Positions 54,236 to 64,000 of a stretch of DNA of 64,000 nucleotides are shown here, in pieces (position 1 is the stretch's first letter; the number at the start of each line of letters is the position of its first letter). The stretch is taken from NCBI GenBank assembly GCA_963921825.1, contig OY997592.1, positions 61,710,336 to 61,774,335 of the forward strand, given 5' to 3'. Made by a program: the position numbers and the translations under genes. The notes beneath the pieces were generated by a model. It did no database searches and was not told the origin of the DNA. It saw only the letters and a list, made by a program, of their open reading frames with translations. The DNA comes from Erodium maritimum. Taxonomy: Eukaryota > Streptophyta > Magnoliopsida > Geraniales > Geraniaceae.

Positions 54236-56606
54236 TTTTTTTTTATCAACGAGGTTTTTTATAAATCCACCCGATCCAAAGGATGAATACGGGGGAAACT
54301 GCAAAGCAGCCGGATTACAAGCTCAAAGAATAGCTAATGATAGACCAAGCCAGGTCATACAAATGAAAGCAAAAGAATTAGAATGGGACTAGTACTACTG
54401 CAAAAGAAAGATGCAGACAGAAAATTGGAATTGACAGAGGACCTTGAAACCAAGGGGAGGCATTCTTGATCGTGCAGGCATGCAAATTACCATCTCTTGC
54501 CATAAGCAATTGGAAAGAGGACATCTGAAGATTAGGAACCAATCTGCTGAGCCCGTGGTTAAAGCACAGGAAATCCAAGAGATCCAAAATTCCCAGAGAA
54601 CCAAACTTCCAAGAGGATGGAGAGATTCAATGCTATTTCTTGGAGGGGATTAGAGCATCGAAAGAGTTTTCACAAAGCAATTCACCATCTTCCTCATCAG
54701 AATGTCAGTGATCAATAACCTCATTTCTTGAGTTCAGATAATCTTTGAGGAGATTTTCTTTACCCTTCGTTTTGAAGCCCATGCCTTTGCATATTTTCAG
54801 AGCTTGAGAAAAGTCTTTGAGCCCATAAGTTTGCTTAGCAATGGATGAGTCCAGTGCTGAGGATTCGGATAATTGGGTTGACTCATGTCGCTTGCTTTTC
54901 TTCTTTTTATTTCTTGATGATTTCAAAACTGCAGAGATTGTTTCTTCAGAATCCAAAGAGTTAGTGTCGGGTTCAGTACCAGGATTAAATGCAGCAATTC
55001 CCAGGGTGTTTAGCTCTCTAGGATCATGACCTCTAACCTCGTTTGCAGCCAGAATTAAAATGTCTGATTTATTGATCTTCTTTCTAGGCAGACCATCATT
55101 AATTGTGGGGGTAAAAGAGGATTCAGCCTCTTCGGAATCCCCAATCCTTGAATCTGACTTTTCATTGGCAACGCTCCCTGAGACTTGTCTCCCGAAAATT
55201 GAATTGGTTGCCGGAGAAACGGGCGGTGAGGGAAGAGGGGGGATCAAATTACCATCGCATTCAGAGACCGAAACCAAAAAGTCCTCATCCTCAATGGAAA
55301 AGACAATTTCATCCAAGAAGGGTTTACCAGACCTGGAGTGGATTAGCACTAAGGCCTTCTGAAATTCAGACATTGTGAGGGAATCGGGATGCACGAGCAA
55401 AGGAGTTCCAAAATTACCAGCAATGGTCTTAAAATTGTCAGAAGTCCAGCCTTGGATTGGGACACCACGGATGCAAATCCATCTGTAAAATCCACCTTTG
55501 GAAATGAGTGATTCTTTTCCATGAATCAGGGTGATCCATGAGGATAGCCAAGACCAGTCCTCCTCGATCATTTGGTGCTCAAAATCCTGATCAGAGCAAT
55601 TTACCATAATTACTCTATTGCCCAAATCTCTTATAGCAATATCAAAGACTCCCGAAGCCCCCAATTCAGATTGGATGTTCGCAACATTCCTTAAGTTATT
55701 GTTGACCCCTAACCAGGCCTTTCTCGCGAGAATTCCGAGGGCAGGATCTTTCTTACTTGAGACAACAATGTTCCCAACTCCTTGAGCTCTCTTAGCCGAA
55801 AGAAAAAAACGCAGGTCCTCTCTTTGAACACCAGGGTTACCCATCTTCTTCACCAACTTCGCTCCCCCTCTCGGGAATTTTTCTTTTGCTTGAGAAGCGA
55901 ACAAAGATGAGCCATTCAGATTGGAAGTTCTGATTTCTTCAATTGCCCTTTCAATTACTACGCCCACCTGGAAAGTTATGAAGCAAAAACCCTTCCCCTC
56001 TCTATTTGCAAATTTGGGAATTTGAATGTCAGCAATTGCCCCAAATTGCTTGAGAAAAAAAGACAGTTCTTCAAAAGAGGACCCCAGAGGGACGTTTCTT
56101 ACATAGACTTTCTGAGGATGGGTGAAGCGTTTCTCTGAGTGCTTGGGGCCAGATTCAGCGTCGGCACATCTGAACTCCCCTTCTTCTCTGTCAGATTCCA
56201 GGCTTCTCTGACGAGCGATTTGATTGGCCGGCCTCCAGGTTTTTGTCACTCCAGGGGAAGAGTTTTGCGTCGCCGGAGCACCACCACACTCTTCCTCAGT
56301 GTAGTTCCTTTTTGCAGCAGCCAGGACGCTCCTGTGCTGCGCTTGAATTCGCTCTGTCCTTGCGGGATCTGGGGGAGATGGGTGTCTGTTGCTGGGCGCG
56401 TGAGGCGTGTTCAAAGAGGCCATGCCCGTTAAACGAACACGATCTGAGTTTGCTGGTGAAATTGTTGGGTGATGAATCCTTCAGCCTAAGGTCCCAAATT
56501 ATTCGCCTGTATTGACATGTATTATAGATGCTCTAAATATCGATCATAAAGCAAGTTTGGTAAGTTTATATGTATCTATGAGTGAGATAGTAACTGTTGT
56601 TGTATC
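54236..56606 (-). mobile_element. non-LTR retroposon with intact ORF1, poly(A) tail and target duplication
   Basis: On the minus strand the element has a 5' leader (56606-56424), one long ORF (56423-54705), a 3' untranslated region of about 460 bp and an A9 tail at 54236-54244. The 10-bp direct repeat gattaaacac directly abuts the tail (54226-54235) and recurs at 56607-56616, fitting a retroposition target duplication. No reverse-transcriptase ORF is present. Confidence 0.75.
54705..56423 (-). CDS. retroposon ORF1-like RNA-binding protein, RRM plus DUF4283-like region, 572 aa
   Basis: An uninterrupted 572-codon frame. The N-terminal 100 residues are polar and disordered-looking. An RRM covers about 103-180, with RNP2 VYVRNV (106-111) and RNP1 KGFCFITF (144-151). 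A second region, about 280-385, has GGFYRWICIRGVPIQGW and SDNFKTIAGNFG, typical of DUF4283-type segments in plant LINE ORF1. The C-terminal third is acidic, then Lys-rich (RNKKKKSKR near 505). I expect nucleic-acid binding. Being intact with no ORF2 partner is unusual: it is either a young non-autonomous copy or a retrocopy with selective constraint. No CCHC knuckle is seen. A host gene origin is possible, since the lack of introns and the poly(A) fit a retrocopy of any mRNA. Confidence 0.7.
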   Translation of the reverse strand: MASLNTPHAPSNRHPSPPDPARTERIQAQHRSVLAAAKRNYTEEECGGAPATQNSSPGVTKTWRPANQIARQRSLESDREEGEFRCADAESGPKHSEKRFTHPQKVYVRNVPLGSSFEELSFFLKQFGAIADIQIPKFANREGKGFCFITFQVGVVIERAIEEIRTSNLNGSSLFASQAKEKFPRGGAKLVKKMGNPGVQREDLRFFLSAKRAQGVGNIVVSSKKDPALGILARKAWLGVNNNLRNVANIQSELGASGVFDIAIRDLGNRVIMVNCSDQDFEHQMIEEDWSWLSSWITLIHGKESLISKGGFYRWICIRGVPIQGWTSDNFKTIAGNFGTPLLVHPDSLTMSEFQKALVLIHSRSGKPFLDEIVFSIEDEDFLVSVSECDGNLIPPLPSPPVSPATNSIFGRQVSGSVANEKSDSRIGDSEEAESSFTPTINDGLPRKKINKSDILILAANEVRGHDPRELNTLGIAAFNPGTEPDTNSLDSEETISAVLKSSRNKKKKSKRHESTQLSESSALDSSIAKQTYGLKDFSQALKICKGMGFKTKGKENLLKDYLNSRNEVIDH

Positions 56607-56616
56607 GATTAAACAC

Positions 56617-57179
56617 ATTAAAAACACAAATCAATGATGTAATAATAACTACTATCACTCACTTAAGTTCCACTTATGGGAAATGTAAGTTAACTAGTAT
56701 AACGGATGTTTTTTTTTACATTCGGTTCATAATTACTAATCCGAATGAAGATTTGAATCATAGCCTTTCTAGAACCCTTTTTTCCTGATTTCGAAAAGGA
56801 AAAAGGCTTTGTTAGTCTTCACCCTCCCCACGTTCACGTTGCAAATTAAGTGCACGATTCTTTTTCAAGTGGCCACTCAAGTTCAACTATGCCTCATTTT
56901 TCTTCACTTAATTACTATAGCAGTTGATTAAACCAACCGGCTAGGGCTCTAGCTGAGTCCAATCTTGTCTATCTAAATCATTGTTTGTATTGAGGTTGTT
57001 TCCATGAAGAACAAGTGTGTCCAATATTGGGATTAACTGAATTAGAAAGTGCGAGCACTATTTCATATAAGATCTCGTTTTCAAATTAGAGTGCATCAAG
57101 AGGCTCTAACAAAGTAATTTAGGTCATTAAAAAACGCATCTCCTCTCCCTCTCATCCATAGTATCTATCGTTGTTTATT
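56617..57179. other. spacer, nothing recognised
   Basis: AT-rich, no frames or repeats that I can support. Confidence 0.35.
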
Positions 57180-59150
57180 AGAGCCGACACACCTCCACAG
57201 CCTCCGACCATCGTGATCACATTCACCCTCTAGTGGTCGGATCATCTTCTAACCGGTACAAGCCTAGCAGCAGGAGGGGATCCCTCCATAGAGCCTCGGC
57301 AAGCATCATCACCGTCGCCCACCACCGTGGCCATCTTTTCCCTCCCGCTCTCGGCGCAATCCTCGCAGGGATCGATAGCAATCCCCCACCGACCTCCGAC
57401 CCCCCGAGACACCACTACCCCGTCATGTTCGAACCTCTAGTTTCCACATGCAGGGACGGACCAGACCATCTCTCTCCCGCGAGATCCTCCACGGTGTTGG
57501 GATGTGCTAGACTCGACCATCTCCACCGCGCTCGTCCCGGGACCTAACCGGGTTCTCCGTCCCACCTTTGGCTCCTCTTTGGGGTCCCGGACATCAGTAT
57601 CCGATTGGGAGGATGAGGATGATGTCTTGGAGGTACCAATCGAAGCCATCCCTGGGAAACTGGTCGGGAAAGGCACATGCAACATCATAACCCTATGTGG
57701 GATTATGATTAGAGATTGGCGGGTACAAGGGTTGGAGGTGGAGCGTCTCAGCAAGGAGGTTGTGGCTTTCCATTTCCCCTACACTATCGTTATGGAATCG
57801 ATTCAGCACCGGAGACCATGGGGATTTGGAGGGTACCCTCTTCTCTCGTCCAACTCCAACCATTCATGTAGCCGAGTTCAATCCCTTTCCAGTTCATGGA
57901 AATCGGGGTGAGGGCCACAAATGTCCCGGGTGATGCACGGAATACATCGGTCATCAGAGCTCTACTCGCTAACGCTATCGGAATCGAGGTAACTTCTGTG
58001 CCTATCCCTGTCCAACGTAGTTTGGATGATTATTTGTGGATGCGAGTCAGTAATGATGTGGATATGCCATTGAGAAGACGTATCCACCTCCGGTTCTCGG
58101 GACACCTGAATCCCTCCATAGTGGGCCTACAATATGAGAGGCTCCCGAGATTTTGCACTCGGTGTGGTAGACTTACCCACTGGATTTAGGAATGCATGAG
58201 CCATATGCCGGGAATTGGCTGGGAGGAGATTAGATATGACGACTCCATTCTGGTCCCCATGGGTTTTGATGCAGACCATCTTTTAAAGACAGAATGACAG
58301 GCACCGGTGGTGTGACGGGGGGGGGGGGGATTTATGAGTCTTGGCAAGGTAAATAGGGCTCAGCTCGGAGTCCGGCGATTTGGCTAAAGACAGTCTGGAG
58401 TGGGTAGCTCCAACGATGAAAGGGGATCAACCCGGCTCGTTAGTTGAGGCCCAAGAAAGCACGAAGCCTGACGATTTGGCTATCATGCTTTTGGGTGAGG
58501 ACCCTATGTTCTCTGGTGTACCTGCAGGTGGGATAACATTTGGTTAGGGGAAGAAGAAGAAACCTCAGGACCAGTTTGGAGGGATAGGTCCCATTTGGAC
58601 AAAAGCGTTGAAGGCGAAAGGCAAAGGGAATGCAGGGTAATGCTATGCCTAGACCAACCAGATGAAGAAGGGGCTGGAAATGTCGGAACGGTACCACTGA
58701 CCCGTCAACTGAGGGATGAGGAAGAGAAAGACGACAGACGACCAACAGGCGAGTGCTCAGCAGTAGCCTCACTGGGATCCATGAGAGTCCCGGGTAAGGG
58801 GGTACCTACGGGGGCCTAGGCTCCGAGACCCGGGGCGCCCGATATTGGGACGTCTCGGGAAGAAAGGAAGTGCATCGCAACATTTACTGTTTTATTATCT
58901 TTATGTTTGCAATTTGGAGTACTCTGTTTTGGATTTATTTTGGTTGTTTCATATTAGGTTGAATAATTTTGAAAATGTGGTAGGAGGTCGTCCTCAGTTA
59001 GTGTTTACGATGAAAAGTAGCCTTTTTCTACGGGTCCACAAGAGTCGGGTCGCCTACGGGAGGCTCGGACAATGTTCTGGTGCCTAGGGCCTTTGGCCCT
59101 ACTTTGTAACCCTTGAGTTTCATTAATGAACGCCTCTGTTTCAAAAAAAA
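57180..59150 (+). mobile_element. LINE copy with ORF1 remnant and poly(A), lacking ORF2
   Basis: Plus-strand element ending in a conserved tail (gtaacccttgagtttcatta then caaaaaaaa at 59141-59149). The ORF1 remnant is followed by about 900 bp without reverse-transcriptase motifs. A poly-G run lies at 58319-58330. Neither the exact 5' end nor a target duplication was found. Confidence 0.65.
57504..58320 (+). pseudogene. LINE ORF1 with DUF4283-like domain and CCHC knuckle broken by a stop
   Basis: Frames 57504-57911 and 57896-58189 are one gene split by a frameshift near 57850-57900. RDWRVQGLEVERLSKEVVAFHF and then RRPWGF are DUF4283-like (landmarks 57710-57830). RRRIHLRFSGH...GLQYERLPRFCTRCGRLTHW follows at 58075-58183. 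The knuckle at 58154-58195 has the full CX2CX4HX4C spacing, but a TAG replaces one X residue just before the last Cys. It cannot produce the complete protein. Confidence 0.8.
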
Positions 59151-59284
59151 TATATAATAAAGTGCATTGTTTCTCTCGGAGCATGTGTAAGTGTGGGATG
59201 GGGTTCGAGGTGGAATTTTATTAACTTAAGTTATAATAAATATTAAAAACTATACTAGTATATTTTTTATTATTAGCAAGTAAA

Positions 59285-61440
59285 AGTATCAATAAAACCT
59301 CTTTTAAAGAAGAAAACGAGTACATATAGGATCTAGTTACAGAACCCTAACAAATAGGAGCATGCAATAGACACCTCAAACAAAGAAACCCTTAATCCAT
59401 TCGAAGGATCAAACTAAAAAATAGAAAACAAACCGGAATACTGACATAAAAGCTCGGCCTCAAAACAATCTCAACAAAGGGAGAATACACTGAAAAAGTT
59501 CTAAAACCCAAATTTTACCAACATTAAAAGCAGAGTAGTAAACTAGGTCTATAACCCTGATTTTTCTACTATGAAGCACACAAGATTAAATTAGGTTAAA
59601 ACCTAGATTTTCCAACCATTAAGCACAAATAATGCTGACATAGACCCAACTGACAACCAAAGACTGAAGAACAGTTTGTCTCATCGGGACCATTAACCTA
59701 TCATACAGACTGGTAGGCGGACTCCAACAAGTCGACGACCAACATCGCAAATGATAAAGACAGAACAAGAGGGAAAAACCTACCCGAACACAATATTCCC
59801 CAAAAAGAACAAATATGAAGGTAAATTACTAAAAGGAACAATGGACTAGCCACTCGTCGATGGTCAACACCAAAAACCGGCAAGTCCTAACAACAAATGT
59901 GGAGAGAAGCAGATGAATATCAAGCACATAATGAAAAGGGGACACTGAGGGGACACAAATCCGAAGCAGTATAATTGGAATACCAGTACCCTTACCATTG
60001 AGAACCACCAGATCAACGACGATAAACACCTGGGAGGATGAAGAAGCGCGTCCCACGACCAAATCTGATACGAAATGCCAGGCAACCAAACGAACCACCC
60101 GACATGGCTAAGCCAGAACCACAACGATCAACACCCGTGAGGATGAAGTAAAAAGTCCCACAACCACTTCCGATGACATGACTGAGGCTCTATTGACACC
60201 ACCGCAGGGAGCAAATAATCTACAAAAGAGTCAGGAACTCCAATGTCCAACCCCAAAAACCGGGCCGAACTACTTGAGACTGCTACCACCACGCCTTACG
60301 AACAACAACAATGACCAAAACTCCTACCATAGAGGGTGGATCTGGTGATGTCACGACTAAAAGACAGGAGTATGGGAAAAAGTCCCCCGAACACCGACGA
60401 AAATCCCCTAAAGTACAAAGCTACATCGACACAAAATGCTGGCATGAACACTACTCCAGATCTGCAAAAGGAAGTCTGAACACGAGTAGGAGAGTAGAGC
60501 AAAGGAGAAAGGGGAGGGGCCTGGCGAATTAGCAAACACATTGCTCCGGTAATGACCAAAACTCCGGCAACGTCCACGATTGCATTGCAACAAAGCTTCG
60601 ACAAAGCATTAGAGATCTGCGGAGCTCCTACCAGGCACTACTAAGCTGCGAAGAGGCACGAACTCCAATAAGACCAATACAACAACAACCGGAGACATGG
60701 ACTTTACTAAACGAATCCCCCGACCGACAAGAGGTCTTAGAGCCACCATAAATAAAGAGGTTGCGTCACCAAACTGAGAAGCTCGAGCAGGGGTCCTTTA
60801 ACCATGGAAACGACCAAACATGAGCTCCGAGCTCCACAACGTGATAGGCGAGAGCAGAGCAGCGAGCTACCAGCGAACCAACCACTCCATATCTGAAACC
60901 AAACTCCGGCGAGCCTGGTCTAGCGAGCCAAGAGGACGAATTGCTCTAGCGACCCTCCAACCAAACATTAAGGATTCCAACAAGAACAGAGCAAAGCCAT
61001 TAACTAGCCTACCAACTGAGGTAGGTACATGAACGCCGATAAGTTCAAGGAAGCCATGTCTTCGAAGAGGTACATGTCCTCAAAGCCCGAAGCCCCTGAA
61101 ACCTCCGAGCAAAACCATCACAACAACAAATCTGGTTCGCTACCAGATCTGGTTCACCATCCCGAGTTCGGTGAGCCATTGGTGATTAAAGAGGTTCTCC
61201 GAAAACATCTAGTTCAAGGCGAACACAACAAATAGGGGAGAGAAAAGAGAAGAAAAGGGGAAGGAGGAGGAGGTCATTATAGACAAAGTTCTTAATTGGA
61301 GGCCATGGTCATCTCTAGTAGAGACGAAACAAAGTGGGTGGCACCAATGGTTTAGAACTAAAAAAATTACAAACGTTAAAAGCCATATCTTATTTTTTTT
61401 TACTTTTGACGTTAACCTTTTATTTGAACACAATTTCTAA
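59285..61440 (-). mobile_element. LINE-like retroposon remnant, related to 30367-32871
   Basis: The 3' end on the minus strand (59285-59600) matches that of 30367-30600: shared aactaggtctataaccctga-type and tactatgaagcac blocks. The body 59800-61240 is GC-richer with overlapping unrecognised frames (for example 60296-60604 and 59829-60098 on the minus strand). No target duplication was found. Confidence 0.45.
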
Positions 61441-61589
61441 TAGGTATATATTTAGGTCTCTTTAATTGTCCCCCGCTCACAAACAAGTGATATAAGATTA
61501 AGGTTTTGTAAAACCATCCTATAACTAAGTGTAGAACACAAATCAAAATTGTTAATAGTAAGTTCCCACCCTAAAATTATCTGGACAAC

Positions 61590-63278
61590 AACAAAAAATA
61601 GGGTTTAAGAAAAATGGAAGTGGCGGTGCAGGAAGACTCCACCACGGCGATACCTATGATGGGGTGGGCTACTTTTGGGCAGAGCTCTAGGCCTTGTGGT
61701 GGAGGTAGGCTCGCTCGTTGGGCGCCATCTGCATCCACAACTAAAGGAGTGTGTGGAGAAGAGTGGCACGTTCACTCTAGGGACGACGATACAAGGAGAA
61801 CAACGCGATGTTCCTACCAACCCGGGGGCGACGGCGTAAGAGATCTGGTCAACGACAGATGGATTGTCCTATACGAATCTCGCTCTGATTTTTTCACGTG
61901 CAAGGATAGAGGACTGCATGTAGAACTTGGAAGAGGCTCAAAGAGTCGTTAAGCCTCTGATAGTCTCTTTGGGTGGGCCGTTGGGGATGTCATATCACAA
62001 AAGGAGTGGCAGCCCACATGTAGATACAAAGGTGGTGGTTATGAGGTCCACCGGAGGGGCTGTAGGGTCTCAATAACCTGATGGGTGGCCTGGAGATACG
62101 GGAGATAGTGGTACCACCTACGGAGGTGTGTGGATGGAGCGTAGCTTCACTTATGCGCTAGTTGGATGGGTCTTCACGTCTTAGTCCTTCCACTATTAGT
62201 CCTTGGTGGACTGATTGTTAGAGTTTTGAAGGATACAAAACCTGGTGGCTGCACCACTAGAGGGGGACTGTAGTGTTCTTCTTTCAGACGACACGAGAAA
62301 GAGCAAGGATCTTGTCCAAATAACCGTTGACATTCAGGCGCTCTTTGGTGGTGTTTATGGATTTCCGTCCAACCATATGTCCCAGATATATCGCATTCAC
62401 CCACTTCTCAGTGTGGATACGAGTCACCAATCTCCTGGTTAGAGCTTGGAACCGAGGTGTGGGGTTCCGGGTCCGGGAGAGCATGATGGTTTGCTTGATG
62501 GTAGACGACGATGAGAACGAGATGAGTTTGGGCGACTTCATACGAATCTAGTGTAGCTCTTCGTCATGTAACCTCTACATCGATATATTTGGTTATAGGA
62601 GGTGAACTCTAAGGTACAATAAATTATGTGTTTTATTTATGAGTATTTGTCTGACCATTGCTTTGATTGCAACTATATGGGGCATCTAGTCAAAGATTGT
62701 TCGATAGGGACTAGTGTACGAGGGATCATAAGACTGTTATGGAAACCCAAGACAACCGAATCTTGAGGTGGTCTGGACAAAACACACATGGATCATATCA
62801 TGCTTGGGTACTAGGCCTCTTGGGGGTTCATTGGCGCCTGGTCTTGTGGGGATACGAAACCCTTTGGTCGGCCAAGACGCGAGGTATGGGAAAGACAAGG
62901 GTAAGGTGGTCGCTAAGGTTGTACTCCCATTGGCTCAAGACAAGACACATTTCGTTAGGCACGAGGGTGTCATCTTTTCCCCCTTATCACAAGAAATGAC
63001 ACGTTCTGTCATTAGAGCGGACCTCCTTGTCTCGTAGGTCAGTGGTAGGAATTGGAGAGGCAGGGAACCCTTCCTCTTCTCAGCGACCGTTAAGGGCCCG
63101 ACCCAAACTGAACCGAGGGGGAAGGTCAAGCCCAAGACCTCTAAGGACGAACATGTGCCCACAACAAGATCTCTACCGGGTCTCAGGGAGAGGCAAGTTG
63201 TGGATTTCTTAGGCGTAGAGTCAGAAGGGTCTACATGTACCACCTTCTCACCGGCAGTAAGGTGGCGATGGGTCCAAC
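61590..63278 (+). pseudogene. LINE ORF1 remnant with intact CCHC knuckle
   Basis: Shifted plus-strand frames from 61614. Landmarks are YEYLSDHCFDCNYMGHLVKDC at 62638-62700, with the knuckle 62659-62700 keeping the perfect CX2CX4HX4C form. Downstream a Lys/Arg-rich tail runs to 63278, where the hAT end begins. At least three frame changes, so non-functional. DUF4283-like sequence is expected at 61850-62600, but I can identify only scattered pieces. Confidence 0.65.
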
Positions 63279-64000
63279 TAGTGGCGGACGCAGGTAGGGC
63301 CCAGGGGGGGCGCGTGCCCCCCCTCAACTTTCTAAAAATTTAGTTTTAATACCTATAATTCTTAAATTGTACAACTGTGCCCCTCCTCAATTTTGTAGAA
63401 ATTCAGTTTTATCATAATGCCCTGCCCCTCATATTTCTATTTTTTTTGTTTCTTAATTGTAGTTTTTTTTGAAACGTTTCTGAATTGTAGTTAGTTTAGT
63501 CCAAATTAAAAACTCTTATGATTAGGCATGTGTATTATTGTTTGTCGTCTTTGTATTTTTTTTAAAATTTTAATTATATTATACTTCTATATTTTCTAAT
63601 ATTTTAATTCTAATTAATTTATAAAAAATAAAATATATTTTTATTTAAAACATTATTTACATTAGTTTTGAGTTTGATTGTTTATAAAATTATCACAATC
63701 ATAAAGATATATTTTTTTAAAAAAACTGACTCAATCAATTATAGCAAGAAGAATGAAACATTTACAAATTTAGATTGGGTCTTTCTGAAAAAAGTGATAA
63801 AACGATCAAAAAAAAATTATGAAAATCTTGAAACATATTCGGAAAAAAAGTCATATATTCAAGATTATCCTTTTAATATTCGAAATGAAGTACGAATGAA
63901 ATATATATAAAGGGGTTCATGTCATCTATATCAGTATAAAAGTATTTTACAACCTTTTCAAAGTATAAATATTTACGTCACGTCTTGTAATAAATAATAA
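63279..64000 (+). mobile_element. hAT transposon (TTF-zinc-finger/HAT-dimer type), left end, cut by window edge
   Basis: TAGTGGCGGACGCAGG at 63279 is the plant hAT end seen reversed at 17105 and 47986. A G/C-rich subterminal block follows. An open frame at 63668-63910 ends SYIQDYPFNIRNEVRMKYI, resembling the N-terminal P-x-N-x-R-D-E-x-R-x-x-Y segment of hAT transposases with a TTF zinc finger. The sequence right after it (63940-63970) recurs in the deleted copy at 16925-16985. The rest of the transposase lies beyond the window. Confidence 0.65.

Overview
The window is plant nuclear DNA, most likely from a eudicot. Genes carry GT..AG introns (up to 24 exons), the background is AT-rich, and most of the sequence is transposable elements of nearly every plant class. 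I can support four complete host genes: a secreted pectinesterase (2238-3957, +), a 24-exon leucine-rich-repeat/malectin receptor kinase (18297-28481, -), and two tandem NIP-type aquaporins (39427-40748 and 49111-50981, both -). For all four I placed the splice junctions by hand, and every exon joins in frame. They give proteins of 341, 1018, 267 and 274 residues.

Layout. 1-1394: end of a Ty1/copia element (-) with its LTR. 2238-3957: pectinesterase. 4390-13870: decayed elements, namely an LTR-like fragment with an 84-bp repeat, LINE ORF2 (-), two inverted-repeat elements in TA microsatellites, a 100-bp ATT array, an RRM-type LINE ORF1 (-) and a copia reverse transcriptase (-). 13870-18013: hAT, CACTA-like and small MITE remnants. 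18297-28481: the receptor kinase, with two Mutator-like MITEs in late introns. 30377-35422: a LINE remnant (-) split by a complete 897-bp TRIM retrotransposon, then a 2.55-kb solo LTR of Ty3/gypsy type. 35778-37690: a PIF/Harbinger transposase relic (-). 37870-51930: the NIP locus, with tiny TRIM-like elements, a second PIF relic, a Mutator-like foldback nested inside an older one, two LINE-related stretches, and two copies of one retroposon family outside the gene pair. 53000-63278: four or five LINE-related copies on both strands, including one with an intact 572-residue ORF1 and a target-site duplication. 63279-64000: the left end of a hAT element, cut by the window edge.

The host genes do not form a functional cluster. 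The pectinesterase acts in the wall, the receptor kinase at the plasma membrane, and the two NIPs are local duplicates of one membrane channel. The most unusual part is the Mutator-like material: four elements with 9-bp target duplications, two of them nested, one forming a near-complete 1.19-kb hairpin, and two sharing an iterated subterminal motif.
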